Source: Paenibacillus pasadenensis (lineage in GTDB: Bacteria > Bacillota > Bacilli > Paenibacillales > Paenibacillaceae). Taken from it: a DNA stretch of 64,000 bases. This document shows, one piece after another, positions 52,925-62,773 of the stretch (position 1 is its first letter; each line of letters starts with the position of its first letter). The translations under genes and the position numbers were made by a program. The notes beneath the pieces were generated by a model, which was not told where the DNA came from, made no database searches, and saw nothing but the letters and a program-made list of their open reading frames with translations. The stretch spans positions 62,001 through 126,000 of the forward strand of contig NZ_JAMBOT010000003.1 of assembly GCF_023715725.1 (NCBI RefSeq). The letters are read 5' to 3'.

Positions 52925-53902
52925 TTAAATCCTCCTTGATAGAATTAATTTATTTCGAATATACATCCAACTGCTTCTAATAAGTCTCCATTCTATTTGA
53001 AACCATTCTCGAGAGAGCATTGCCCCCCCCTTCACTCTTTCAAACGAACGCCGTTCCCTCCAACCCAGTAGAATTCCTTCCCAGTATGCTTTTCTTCGAG
53101 GCTTATCTCGGAGCAATAAAAGCCGCAACAAGATCCCCGTAAGAAGAAAAGGGATATTTAACGCAATTAATAGTAATGGCATGTTCTTCTTCAGCAGAAA
53201 AATGGTGTTTCTTCCAGTGAGCCTTAGTTTAAAACTGTTAATTCCTCCACCGCTGGTGGCACTTCCGATATGATAGATTATAGCTGTCGGACAATAGATG
53301 TTCTCATATCCAAGAACTCGTGCTCTAAACCCTAAATCGACATCTTCCATATAAGCAAAAAAGCGCTCATCAAAGTAACCAATTTCATCAAAAAACTCTC
53401 TCCTGTAAATTGCCGCCCCAGCACAAGCACTGAAAACTTTCCTGCACTCAGTATAAAGGTTTGATGACTTTCCGTGTCCCGCTTGATAGGCAAATCCAAA
53501 GGCTGTGAACTCGTCACCGGCATCATCTATCAAGTCAGGATGGTTATATTGAAGCATTTTGCTCGAGCAGGAAAAAGCATCTGGTTGCCGCTCCATTTCC
53601 CCTACTAATTCTTCAAGCCAGTTATCGAGAGCCTTTGTATCCGTGTTAAGAAGTACCACATATTTACTTCGAGATAGTTTAATTCCCAGATTTACGGCCG
53701 CACTAAAACCTAGATTCTTATCAAGCTCTACTATCTTAACTTCGCTGTATTTCTTCCTTATTAATGTCAAACTACAATCCGAAGAGCCGTTATCAACAAA
53801 AATAACGTCAAAATCTTTATATATTTGTTGATTTAAAGAGTCCAAACAAGTCTCAATATACTGCTCTCCGTTGAAATTAGGAATTACAATTGTAACGCTC
53901 AT
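52925..53902 (-). CDS. Glycosyltransferase family 2
   Basis: The 325-residue GT2 enzyme has VTIVIPNFNGEQYIETCLDSLN, VIFVDNGSSDCSLTLIRKKY, NLGFSAAVNLGIKLSRSKYVVLLNTDTKALDNWLEELV, and FDERFFAYMEDVDLGFRARVLGYE. A hydrophobic segment (about 240-262) follows the catalytic domain. Start: ATG 53902 overlaps the upstream epimerase stop as ATGA; an upstream in-frame ATG was rejected. WbbL-like rhamnosyltransferase activity is likely given the rml genes. Confidence 0.9.
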   Translation of the reverse strand: MSVTIVIPNFNGEQYIETCLDSLNQQIYKDFDVIFVDNGSSDCSLTLIRKKYSEVKIVELDKNLGFSAAVNLGIKLSRSKYVVLLNTDTKALDNWLEELVGEMERQPDAFSCSSKMLQYNHPDLIDDAGDEFTAFGFAYQAGHGKSSNLYTECRKVFSACAGAAIYRREFFDEIGYFDERFFAYMEDVDLGFRARVLGYENIYCPTAIIYHIGSATSGGGINSFKLRLTGRNTIFLLKKNMPLLLIALNIPFLLTGILLRLLLLRDKPRRKAYWEGILLGWRERRSFERVKGGAMLSREWFQIEWRLIRSSWMYIRNKLILSRRI

Positions 53903-54831
53903 AAGCGTTCTATCCTTGAAGTAAACTCCCATACACACTGCTGAATGCCTCGGTTAATCTCGATACTCGGCTTAAAACCAAGCTCTAGAACCGTTTGGGA
54001 TATATCAAGTACATTATAATCGACATCAAACGAACGGCTTTCTAAATACTGAGTCTGTGCTTCAACATAGGTTTCCTCTTCTATTTTACGAATGATATCT
54101 TTAATACTTATGCCTGTTCCCGTCCCTACATTAAATACTGGAATTACTTCTGACCGTACCCGGTAATTAACAGCGAGTGCTATGGCTTGGCAAACATCTG
54201 TAATTTCAATATAATCCCTGACCGTTGAGCCATCTCCATAAATAGAAATTGTTTTTCCGGTCAATATATGGTCGATAAAAACAGAGATAGCTCCGATACG
54301 TTTGTTAGGAATCTGACCTCTCCCATAAGGATTTGCTACTCTTAGAATGATATTTTCCATCTGGTAGAGGTCATTATACATGAGCATTATTTTTTCTATC
54401 GCAAGCTTTGTGATTCCATAATGGTTTACAGGATAAGTTGAGGCCTCTACTCGGATCGGTGAGGCATCTTGCCTTCCGTAAACTGTTCCACCCGATGATA
54501 TAAAAATGATTTTTTTAGATTGGCTTCGGCAGATCTCAAGAAGCTCAAGGGCTTTTATTACATCTTTTTCATAACCTAGCCTAGGGTTATCCATCGAACT
54601 GGCCGGGGCAATACTACTGATGAGATGAATGACGACATCGTGATTTTCTATGATCCTCTCAAGCTCCTGCTCCTCAAAAAAATTCCCTTCAATCAGATCA
54701 TAAGATGATGATTCGACTTTCTCCTCGACATTACGATCATAAATGGACACTTGATGTCCTTGTTCATGTAACAGCTCAGCCAGATTAGACCCGATAAAGC
54801 CGGCACCACCTAGAAGTAAACATGCCGTCAT
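53899..54831 (-). CDS. NAD-dependent nucleotide-sugar epimerase/dehydratase
   Basis: The 310-residue extended SDR protein has the NAD site LLLGGAGFIGSNLAELLHE, the catalytic YGITKLAIEKIM (YxxxK) and IFISSGGTVYGRQD. It resembles UDP-glucose 4-epimerases. It overlaps the giant glycosyltransferase gene by 4 bp and the next glycosyltransferase by 4 bp. It probably supplies a second donor sugar (for example UDP-Gal or a deoxysugar) for the chain; the exact substrate is not deducible. Confidence 0.9.
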   Translation of the reverse strand: MTACLLLGGAGFIGSNLAELLHEQGHQVSIYDRNVEEKVESSSYDLIEGNFFEEQELERIIENHDVVIHLISSIAPASSMDNPRLGYEKDVIKALELLEICRSQSKKIIFISSGGTVYGRQDASPIRVEASTYPVNHYGITKLAIEKIMLMYNDLYQMENIILRVANPYGRGQIPNKRIGAISVFIDHILTGKTISIYGDGSTVRDYIEITDVCQAIALAVNYRVRSEVIPVFNVGTGTGISIKDIIRKIEEETYVEAQTQYLESRSFDVDYNVLDISQTVLELGFKPSIEINRGIQQCVWEFTSRIERL

Positions 54832-57800
54832 AATGCAACTCCCTGTCTTGTGTTCTCGGTATATAGGGAGAAATAGTTCGACGCAAAAGTTTCCATCTGA
54901 AATTGCTCAAACAAGCTCGGAACATTCCGCGTCAATCGTTCCCTAAGCTCACTGTTAAGATAAATGGATCGCATCGCTTCATACAGGACATTCCAATCTA
55001 GCTTTCTATTCTCATCCAACTCTAAAAGTAGACCCGCATCTCCTGTCGGAGCTGTAATCATATATTTAATGTCTCCAATGTTAGTTGAAATTACCGGTTT
55101 TCCATATGCTAAATATTCAATAACCGTATTCGGCAAGCTTTCAGAGACGAAATAAGACGGGAGTAAACCGACATCAAACATTTTCACCCATCCTATCCAT
55201 CCAGATGGCTCTGTAATAGTAGGAATAAAATGGATGTAGGGATACTTAGAATATTTGAGCTTTAATTCATCTACAAACTCACTTGCCCCTACAAGAACTA
55301 GGTGAGCGTTTAGCTTCTCCTCTTGCAGTTTGATAATGGACAGAATACTCTCTTCCCAGCCCTTTTCTTTAATCCCCCTAGATACCAGTCCATAAATTAA
55401 TGCATCATCGTTTATGCCCAAAAAAGCTCTCTGTTTAAGCTGAATATTTTGGAGCTTGTACCCGTAATATATTTTACTTCGTTTTTCCTCGGGCACCGAC
55501 ACTCGGTTAAATATCTGTTTATTCTTATCCGTGGCATATATGATATGGTCAGCTCTTTGAAACATTTTCTCTACCATTTTCCCAAAATCTCTATCAATTG
55601 AAGGTTGCTCAATGATGGCTTCATAACAACCATGCATAGAGATAACCCACTTGACATCTGGGTTTTCTTTTACGGCCAGGAAGCTCAGTTTATCCGACCA
55701 CCAAATATGAGAGTTGACAATACTTATTCCTTCTACTCTAATATAAGCAGCCATATCATCAGCCGTTTTGAAAGATGGAGTAATCGTAATTGAAGAAGAG
55801 AGCATCGAAATAAACTGATCTTGTTGTAGACCCGGACGAGCATTGCATACATAAACATCATGGAAGGCAGCAAAGAAATTAGCAAGTCGCATAATCAACA
55901 TTTGACCGCCACCGATTTCAAAATCAGGAGAAACAAGTAGAATTTTTTGGCGAGAGCGCAAATAATTGTGTTCCAAGAGACAATTGTTATAAATCTCTTT
56001 CAAATCATTAAATGCTGGGGCCAAGGTGGTGTTTTCTTCCAGGTTATCTGAATCCGTCTCTTTGCATCCAAGGCGTTTATATTCTAATTTGATATGTTGA
56101 ATAAACCTTTCTTGTATAGAAGCAGGCAGTTCAAAGGTGGTCAGAATAAATTTCTTGACCTCAATAAGTTCTTGATATAGCTTTACGGATTGTTCTTGAA
56201 CACTGATGATACTTTTTGAATGTCTGCGATGATAATTTAGAATCTGGGGTTGGAACGCAATTTTACCGTCCTTAATTACAAATAGATAAGTAAGCCAATC
56301 CCCACAAATATCAAACCGAGATAATTCCTTTTCGATTGATATTAAGGCTGATTTCCTCATAATAACCGCACTTGCGTTCGGAATTGTGTTTTTTATAGCT
56401 AGCCCCTGAACAACCTCTTCCTGACCAGAAAGCACATACTCTGATAACCACTTTTCCCTCGACAAATCATTAGTGTAATCAGTATAAGAAAAAGGAACTC
56501 GCTCGGAATACTCATTTATAATCTGTGACTGGGAATAAGAAAGACTGACTTCATGATCATCAAATGCAGGGATAAGGCTTTCGATTAGATTCAGTTCGCA
56601 AACATCATCAGCTTCCGCAATCCATATTAAATCACCTGTTGCTTCCTGAATTCCCTTGATCCACTGCCGGAAACAGCCGTTGTTTGTTTCGTTTTCAATA
56701 ATTTTAAAAGGTATTCCGCTAACCTCGAGAAGTGAGCGAGCCTTGTTTACACTGTTGTCTTTTGAGCAATCATCAAGAAAAATGATTTCATAAGGCTGTA
56801 TGGTTTGACTAGTTATAGAGTAGATTCGCTCCTCTAAGAAATCCTCGTAATTATAATTCGGTATAACTACAGACACCTTGCAAGCAGTGACGAGGCGTTT
56901 TTTACGGATAAGTTCAATATCCCTTTGCTCCAAAATAGACAGCAGCTTAGCCACATAATTTTCATGATTATACTTTTCGTCAATAATTGCCTTCCCCTTG
57001 TTTAATACGGCTAAATTAACATCTTCTTGGAAAAGAATCCTTCTAGCAGCAGAGGCCATCTGATGGGTACTTCCATAATCCACACTCACTCCACCAATTT
57101 CTTCAAGCAACTCTGGTATACCACCCGCTTCCTTAAAAGCAATAACCGGCGTTCGGCTGTCCAAAGCTTCGAGCACAACCGTTGGAAAGGGATCCTCCCT
57201 TGAGGTGAGAAGAAACAAATCAGCGGCCTGGAAGTATAATTGAGGGTTATCGGTAAAACCAATAAAATGAAAGTTTTTATCTAATCCAAGCTTCTTGGCA
57301 TCATGCTCTAGCCAAAGTTTTAGGACTTGTTCCATATTTCCGATCCAAAGAAAATGAATGTTATCAAGCGAGTTATCTTTTATTAACAATTTAGCTACTT
57401 CAAAAAACAAATCAATACCTTTCCTCATATCGGCATATCCACAATTAATAACCAATTTACTATCAGAAGAAATTTTAAGTTCCGAGCAAATCTTCTTGCG
57501 TGCATCATCTTTGGATAAGGAAAGATGATTTCTCGCATAAGCGCCTTGAGGTTGAATGACAATCTTCTCTTCATCAATCTCAAACAACACCTTGAATTCG
57601 GTTTTAACAAATTGGTTGGGGAAGACAACATGACTTGAGTATGCACTAGTTTTTTTGGCACCTTCTGAAAAGTTGTATGTTTTAATAGAGGTAGGCAGTT
57701 CATGCACCAAATTAACTGTTTTAATCCCGGCTCTATAAAGTCCCTCACTCAAAATTCCAGTTACAACAGTATTTGCAATGCAGTGTTTTATGCCTTGTTC

Positions 57801-58670
57801 GACAAAACCCTCTAAAAGCAATTTAACTGAACTCTCGTTTTCTAAGTAAGATAAAGTTGATTGGTTAAGATTATAAACTGTTCCGTACTTTTCGAATTCC
57901 TTTTCGTTAGGCCCACCTTGCATCAATAGAATATATACTTGCTTTTTATATTCATATTTCAGGGTTTTGCAAATATTTAAGGCGAGAATTGCAGCTCCTG
58001 CGCGTTGAGCATCATGAGAAACAACTAAGATTCCATTTTTTATCACTTTTGTTCCCAGTTTTTGTTCGGAGGTGGTTGTAATTATATTTACTTTGCTTAG
58101 ATCGCTCGACTTGGCTTTATTTTTAAAAAGCCTAACGGCTTCTTTTAAGCCATTCTCCTTTAATTCTTCAAAGAATCTTTGTTTCAGGTGTGGCTGCTGC
58201 TTGACTAACAATCTCACCTTTTTGGAATACTGTTCAGCTTTTTTTAGCTTATATTCTGACTCTGTAATACTCAAAATCTCTAGTTGGCCTAAAGAAAAAA
58301 AAGGAGTATTCTTTAAATGGAACAGTATGTTGTCAGTTTTTTTCTCAAACCGACAATAATAAACGACCGTAGTAGTTCCCGTTTGGCCAATATTAAATAC
58401 TTGCCCCTCAGAGTTTTCAATGCTAACAGCAGCTCCTGCATCTATGCTTTCAAACCGATAGACAATTTTAAAATGCCTGAACCAACCTTCAAGCTTCAAA
58501 AGCACAGTTGTCATTTCATTAGCATTTTCAACAAGGAATGATTCCCCATCTTTTCCCTTTATGTTTGAAACACTAGTTACCTGCACTCCTCGGTTACTTC
58601 TTCCAAAAAGATTTTTAGGTTTGTTTCGGGCTAAAATTTGATTAAGTTCGGAAATCATCTGACTAATCAT
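54828..58670 (-). CDS. Three-catalytic-domain glycosyltransferase (GT4-GT2-GT4)
   Basis: The 1280-residue enzyme has an N-terminal beta-rich domain (about 1-150). GT4 domain A spans about 210-590 (GILVVSHDAQRAGAAILALNI; SREDPFPTVVLEALDSRTPVIAFKEAGGIPELL). A GT2 domain spans about 605-830 (KVSVVIPNYNYEDFLEERIYSITSQTI, LDDCSKDNSVNKA, IAEADDVCELNLIESLIPAFDD). GT4 domain B spans about 925-1270 (KILLVSPDFEIGGGQMLIMRLANFF; SESLPNTVIEYLAYGKPVISTNIGDIKYMI). It could build a repeating unit on one polypeptide, as multidomain S-layer glycan polymerases do. It overlaps the methyltransferase gene by 8 bp. Linkage and sugar specificity unknown. Confidence 0.9.
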   Translation of the reverse strand: MISQMISELNQILARNKPKNLFGRSNRGVQVTSVSNIKGKDGESFLVENANEMTTVLLKLEGWFRHFKIVYRFESIDAGAAVSIENSEGQVFNIGQTGTTTVVYYCRFEKKTDNILFHLKNTPFFSLGQLEILSITESEYKLKKAEQYSKKVRLLVKQQPHLKQRFFEELKENGLKEAVRLFKNKAKSSDLSKVNIITTTSEQKLGTKVIKNGILVVSHDAQRAGAAILALNICKTLKYEYKKQVYILLMQGGPNEKEFEKYGTVYNLNQSTLSYLENESSVKLLLEGFVEQGIKHCIANTVVTGILSEGLYRAGIKTVNLVHELPTSIKTYNFSEGAKKTSAYSSHVVFPNQFVKTEFKVLFEIDEEKIVIQPQGAYARNHLSLSKDDARKKICSELKISSDSKLVINCGYADMRKGIDLFFEVAKLLIKDNSLDNIHFLWIGNMEQVLKLWLEHDAKKLGLDKNFHFIGFTDNPQLYFQAADLFLLTSREDPFPTVVLEALDSRTPVIAFKEAGGIPELLEEIGGVSVDYGSTHQMASAARRILFQEDVNLAVLNKGKAIIDEKYNHENYVAKLLSILEQRDIELIRKKRLVTACKVSVVIPNYNYEDFLEERIYSITSQTIQPYEIIFLDDCSKDNSVNKARSLLEVSGIPFKIIENETNNGCFRQWIKGIQEATGDLIWIAEADDVCELNLIESLIPAFDDHEVSLSYSQSQIINEYSERVPFSYTDYTNDLSREKWLSEYVLSGQEEVVQGLAIKNTIPNASAVIMRKSALISIEKELSRFDICGDWLTYLFVIKDGKIAFQPQILNYHRRHSKSIISVQEQSVKLYQELIEVKKFILTTFELPASIQERFIQHIKLEYKRLGCKETDSDNLEENTTLAPAFNDLKEIYNNCLLEHNYLRSRQKILLVSPDFEIGGGQMLIMRLANFFAAFHDVYVCNARPGLQQDQFISMLSSSITITPSFKTADDMAAYIRVEGISIVNSHIWWSDKLSFLAVKENPDVKWVISMHGCYEAIIEQPSIDRDFGKMVEKMFQRADHIIYATDKNKQIFNRVSVPEEKRSKIYYGYKLQNIQLKQRAFLGINDDALIYGLVSRGIKEKGWEESILSIIKLQEEKLNAHLVLVGASEFVDELKLKYSKYPYIHFIPTITEPSGWIGWVKMFDVGLLPSYFVSESLPNTVIEYLAYGKPVISTNIGDIKYMITAPTGDAGLLLELDENRKLDWNVLYEAMRSIYLNSELRERLTRNVPSLFEQFQMETFASNYFSLYTENTRQGVAL

Positions 58671-60123
58671 TACTTAATTCTCTCCAGTCTGAACGATATT
58701 CCTTCCTCAATTTAAGGAATTGTATCGGATGTTTATATGGGGACATAAAAAGCAGTTGATCCAAATACCTTCGTAAAGCTTCATTCTCACTATCTAAAAT
58801 TGTCATTTTTCGTGCCATTTCATTGATCTGATTAGTATTTCGAGCATTTTTAGACTTTTCCTCATCGTGAGATGCCTTCAAATGATTATTCAGATTCTGT
58901 AGTTCATTAAGACGACCTTTTAAACCCTCTATTTCAGTAAGACTTAAGTTCAATTGTGTATTTACTACATCAAGTTCTTTTATTTGCCTCTGGATAAGGG
59001 ATGTTTGATCAATTATAGTTTGATATATTAAATCTTGAATATATAAATCGACTTGAATAAATTCCACTTCCATAACAATTTCAGATAATTGATTTTCTGG
59101 AATCTCTTCGAAAATGAGTTGCGGATCTTCAGTTCGGAAAATAAAAAAATCATTTTTTTCAAAATGATGGTTTGATTCACTCCATACTAGCGGAAAAATC
59201 GTCAAATTCGGCCCAACAGCATATACTTTTCGTATATAAAGAATCGCATTTGTATTAATAAAATCGAATCTTATCCGCTTAAGAGGTGATTTAAAATCAT
59301 CATTAGCTTGCATCCGGATAGTTTTCTCTTTAATAGATATCGGCTTCTTAGTACTTAGCTCTTCCGAGAAACCTTCTCCGAGATCATAATATAATTGGGA
59401 AAAATAAATATCTGATTGCCGCTTGATATAGTCCTCTTCCCCCAATAAGCTCGATTCTCCACTTTGAATTTCATAAACAAATTGATAAACATTTCCATAT
59501 TCTCTATTTTTAAATTCATATTGAAGTGATTTAGGTAACTGATCGAAGAAAACGTTAAATTCTGTTTCCTCCAGATTTTTATAGACAGCATCTTTAAATA
59601 TGCTCGTATATCCCGATTCCTCGATCATTTTTTCGAGATTTCCTTTTGTAAAGAATTTCAGATGTGTTTCGTCTAATAGACCAATCTTTTGATATTCAAA
59701 TTTATTATTGAACAAATTAATCAAGATACTGTTATGACCTATATGTGGTACCGAGATCAGAACTGTCCCATCCATCTTGAGGATATTTTTGCAATTTACA
59801 AGCACTTGTGTAGGATCAATAAGGTGTTCAAGTACGTCTGCAAATATAATATGATCAAACGATATATTGGAAAATCGAGTCAACCATTCATTCTCTTCTA
59901 TATTTCCAACAAGCGTTTCTTCTGCATACAAAGAAGCATGTGCAGCAGAATCTGGATCTATTTCAACTATATAGACTTTACATCCCAAGTTTTGTTTAAG
60001 ATGTTTGGTGAATCGACCTGTGGCCGGACCAAACTCTAACACAGTACTTCCCGCCTTAATACGGCTGGCAAGAATAGAAAGTGAATTAGCCGTCGATAAA
60101 TCCAAATCAAAATCATATTTCAT
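58663..60123 (-). CDS. SAM-dependent methyltransferase with C-terminal coiled coil (chain-terminator candidate)
   Basis: The 486-residue protein has a class I methyltransferase domain (residues about 20-180) with VLEFGPATGRFTKHLKQNLGCKVYIVEIDPDSA and the motif FDHIIFADVLEHLIDP. A beta-rich region (250-370) follows. Then comes a long heptad-patterned region (about 375-465: DQTSLIQRQIKELDVVNTQLNLSLTEIEGLKGRLNELQNLNNHLKAS). This architecture parallels WbdD-type chain-length regulators, where a methyltransferase cap and a coiled-coil ruler control ABC-exported glycans. It is immediately downstream of wzt. The assignment of the ruler role is inferred. Confidence 0.8.
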   Translation of the reverse strand: MKYDFDLDLSTANSLSILASRIKAGSTVLEFGPATGRFTKHLKQNLGCKVYIVEIDPDSAAHASLYAEETLVGNIEENEWLTRFSNISFDHIIFADVLEHLIDPTQVLVNCKNILKMDGTVLISVPHIGHNSILINLFNNKFEYQKIGLLDETHLKFFTKGNLEKMIEESGYTSIFKDAVYKNLEETEFNVFFDQLPKSLQYEFKNREYGNVYQFVYEIQSGESSLLGEEDYIKRQSDIYFSQLYYDLGEGFSEELSTKKPISIKEKTIRMQANDDFKSPLKRIRFDFINTNAILYIRKVYAVGPNLTIFPLVWSESNHHFEKNDFFIFRTEDPQLIFEEIPENQLSEIVMEVEFIQVDLYIQDLIYQTIIDQTSLIQRQIKELDVVNTQLNLSLTEIEGLKGRLNELQNLNNHLKASHDEEKSKNARNTNQINEMARKMTILDSENEALRRYLDQLLFMSPYKHPIQFLKLRKEYRSDWRELSND

Positions 60124-60138
60124 TCGCTTGTCTCCCTT

Positions 60139-61344
60139 CTACTCCCAATGATGTTCCATAGCAATTAATCCTTCAGCGACATATGGCGATTTGACAAAAA
60201 AGGACTTTACCTTAGCTTTATAATCAATTGGTACATGGGCGTTAGCTTCAAATAGTGCCACATCAAATGTATAGGAGCCACCTAACAAAATAATTTTATT
60301 ATAAATCAATCTAACTCTATTTGACCCGAGCTCATATTTAATTTCATGCTGATCTAATAATGTATTCAAGCCACTTACATATATATTGTCGATTGTGTGA
60401 ATTGCAATTCCTACTACAATGGAATGTAGATTATTCTTATTCATAACAAATTCAACTTCAACGTTCAGGCATTCTCCATAGGAGATTTCATCTACTTCTT
60501 CACCTGCAGCATTTTTGATAACAAAAGATTCAATATAACCAATCGTATCCTCAGTCAAAACACGTTCGACTGGCTCAGTAGCCTTTTCTTCATTTAAAAC
60601 AACCTCTAGGGTGCCGTATTTGAGGTAATCTGTATAACGATCACAAATGGTTTCAGTATGTCCTTGAGCAACAACTAAACCTTCGTTTATCCATATGGCT
60701 CTATGGCAATATCTCTTAATGCTATTTATATCGTGTGAAACAAATAGAATTGTCTTCCCTCTAGAACGAAGTTCATTAAACTTTTCCATACATTTAATTT
60801 GAAATTTCAAGTCCCCCACTGCGAGAGCTTCATCCACAATCAAGATATCCGGATCGACGTTTATAGCTACAGAAAAAGCCAGCCTAGCAAACATACCGCT
60901 TGAATAAGCTTTTACAGGTTGATGGATAAACTCTCCGATATCTGCAAAAGCCAATATTCCTTCTATCTTCTCACTCATTTCCTCTTTAGAGAACCCTAAC
61001 ATCATGCCATTCAAATAAATATTTTCCATACCAGTATATTCCAAATTGAATCCTGCTCCCAACTCTAAGAGAGCAGAGATTTTCCCATTAACTTCAATAC
61101 TGCCTGAGGTTGGAGAAACCACACCTGTAATTATTTTTAAAAGTGTAGACTTCCCCGATCCGTTCTTTCCGATAATGCCAACAATTTCACCCTTACCTAT
61201 TTCAATGCTAACATTGCTGAGAGCATTAAATTCGCGACTATACTTCTTACGCTTCAGGCTCGTGGCCTCTTTCAGACGATCAACCGGTTTTGCATAGAGC
61301 TTATATGTTTTGTGTATATTTCTCGCACTAATAAGAGTTGCCAA
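60139..61344 (-). CDS. wzt: Polysaccharide ABC transporter ATP-binding protein with C-terminal glycan-binding domain (Wzt)
   Basis: The 401-residue ATPase exports lipid-linked glycan. The nucleotide-binding domain (about 1-240) has GIIGKNGSGKSTLLKIITG, the Q-loop/TagH-type ALLELGAGFNLEYTGMENIYLNG, the signature YSSGMFARLAFSVAI and Walker B ILIVDEALAVGD. Residues about 255-400 form the beta-sandwich Wzt C-terminal domain that recognises the capped chain end in O9a-type systems. TTG at 61344 is preceded by GGAGG 6 bases upstream; the earlier ATG at 61362 includes that site and overlaps the wzm stop. It forms a pair with wzm. Confidence 0.95.
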   Translation of the reverse strand: MATLISARNIHKTYKLYAKPVDRLKEATSLKRKKYSREFNALSNVSIEIGKGEIVGIIGKNGSGKSTLLKIITGVVSPTSGSIEVNGKISALLELGAGFNLEYTGMENIYLNGMMLGFSKEEMSEKIEGILAFADIGEFIHQPVKAYSSGMFARLAFSVAINVDPDILIVDEALAVGDLKFQIKCMEKFNELRSRGKTILFVSHDINSIKRYCHRAIWINEGLVVAQGHTETICDRYTDYLKYGTLEVVLNEEKATEPVERVLTEDTIGYIESFVIKNAAGEEVDEISYGECLNVEVEFVMNKNNLHSIVVGIAIHTIDNIYVSGLNTLLDQHEIKYELGSNRVRLIYNKIILLGGSYTFDVALFEANAHVPIDYKAKVKSFFVKSPYVAEGLIAMEHHWE

Positions 61345-61361
61345 GCTATTACCTCCAAACA

Positions 61362-62717
61362 TTAAAGAACATCGGCAAAATGGGGTCTCAATCGTTTAAA
61401 AATAAAAGTTCCAAGCCAAAGTACAGCTATTGTAAACGTCCAAAAATAGATTGTTTGATTATAACGCTCCACCATCCAGACATGTCCAATTAAAGCATCC
61501 CTATACCCTTCAACTACGTAAAACATTGGATTCAGCTTCATCAACCAATGAAGCCTTTGCGGCATCATACTAATATTCCATAAGATCGGTGTTAGCCACA
61601 TCCCAAATTGCAACACAATACTAATGAATTGCCCTATATCCTTCAAAAATAGTATTAATGAAGAGGTCAACAAGGATAGTGCATATGCAAGCACAATCAT
61701 ACAAATAGAATAATATAAAATTTGAATGTAATATAAATCAGGATAATAACCATACAATCCAAAAACAATAAAGCTCAAAAGTATAAAGAATATATGGACA
61801 TATAAACTTGAAACTAATTTAACGACAGGCAAAATGTTAATGTTAAAGACAATCTTTTTAACTAAATAATTATATTCAAGCAGACTATACGTTCCATTAG
61901 TAACTGCATCTGAAAAGAAAAACCAGGGAACCAACCCTGCAATTAACCACAGAATGTATGGAGCATCCTGAACTGGCCCTGACCTGAATCCAATTTGAAA
62001 GACAAACCAGTAAATCAGAACCGTCGCTACAGGTTGAACAAATGCCCAAAAAATACCAAGGTAGGAACCCGAGTACTTGGTTTTGAAATCATTTTGGGAT
62101 AGATTTCTAATCAAGTGTCTCTGTGCATAGAACTCTCTAATCCAATATAGTATTAACGTTCTTCTTTGAATGACAAGCGCTACGATTATCCCAGGAATAA
62201 TTGAAATAAGAATATTGCTCAAAAAAAGTTCATTCTTAAAATCCTTTTTCATTTCCGCATAAACATTATCCGGAATCACAATCTCAAAATTAGGATCATG
62301 TTTATCAGCAATAATCTCTATATTTCTATTTTTTGATTTAATCGAACTAATATTATTAACCTTTTTTATACCGGTATCTTCCAATCCAATTCCATAAGAC
62401 TTAAAACGAGTTGATACTATCATGTTTCCTAGTTGCCACACACCTTGATTATCTCCTAAATCAATTCTTAAAAACTGCCCCGACACTGTCCCATTAACAG
62501 AATCGTTTTGACCCAGTTTAACTTTAAAGGATTGCATTTCACTAAACTGATCACTATCACCGTAATAAACTTGAATATAGGAGTCCTGTTTGTTTTTTGC
62601 TTCAAATTGTAGTCTATATAAGCCTTCAGGAGAAGAAACAAAATGCAATAACGAGTTTATTAAGATCAGGCTTGTCAGAAACAAAACAAGAAACTTCAAC
62701 TTCTTCATAACAAACAC
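61362..62717 (-). CDS. wzm: Polysaccharide ABC transporter permease with N-terminal extracytoplasmic domain (Wzm)
   Basis: The 451-residue protein is much longer than classical Wzm (about 260). Residues 8-30 are a membrane helix. About 35-155 form an extracytoplasmic beta-sandwich-like domain (LYRLQFEAKNKQDSYIQVYYGDSDQF; RIDLGDNQGVWQLGNMIVS). A second helix lies at about 170-190, and then the ABC-2 permease core with LIRNLSQNDFKTKYSGSYLGIFWAFVQP. The start is a GTG at 62717 with AAAGGGG 8 bases upstream; ATG 62708 is next. It ends at the wzt start. The extra domain could bind glycan during export (inference). Confidence 0.92.
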   Translation of the reverse strand: MFVMKKLKFLVLFLTSLILINSLLHFVSSPEGLYRLQFEAKNKQDSYIQVYYGDSDQFSEMQSFKVKLGQNDSVNGTVSGQFLRIDLGDNQGVWQLGNMIVSTRFKSYGIGLEDTGIKKVNNISSIKSKNRNIEIIADKHDPNFEIVIPDNVYAEMKKDFKNELFLSNILISIIPGIIVALVIQRRTLILYWIREFYAQRHLIRNLSQNDFKTKYSGSYLGIFWAFVQPVATVLIYWFVFQIGFRSGPVQDAPYILWLIAGLVPWFFFSDAVTNGTYSLLEYNYLVKKIVFNINILPVVKLVSSLYVHIFFILLSFIVFGLYGYYPDLYYIQILYYSICMIVLAYALSLLTSSLILFLKDIGQFISIVLQFGMWLTPILWNISMMPQRLHWLMKLNPMFYVVEGYRDALIGHVWMVERYNQTIYFWTFTIAVLWLGTFIFKRLRPHFADVL

Positions 62718-62744
62718 ATTGTGATCCCCTTTAACGACATTCTT

Positions 62745-62773
62745 TTGCACATTTAAGTCGTTCGTATTAAAAT
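62745..62773 (+). promoter_or_regulatory. Promoter of the O-antigen-ligase-like gene
   Basis: TTGCAC (62745-62750), a 17-bp spacer and TAAAAT (62768-62773). It is divergent from the wzm promoter region. AACGAC/GTCGTT (62732-62737 and 62757-62762) is a loose dyad overlapping it. Confidence 0.55.
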
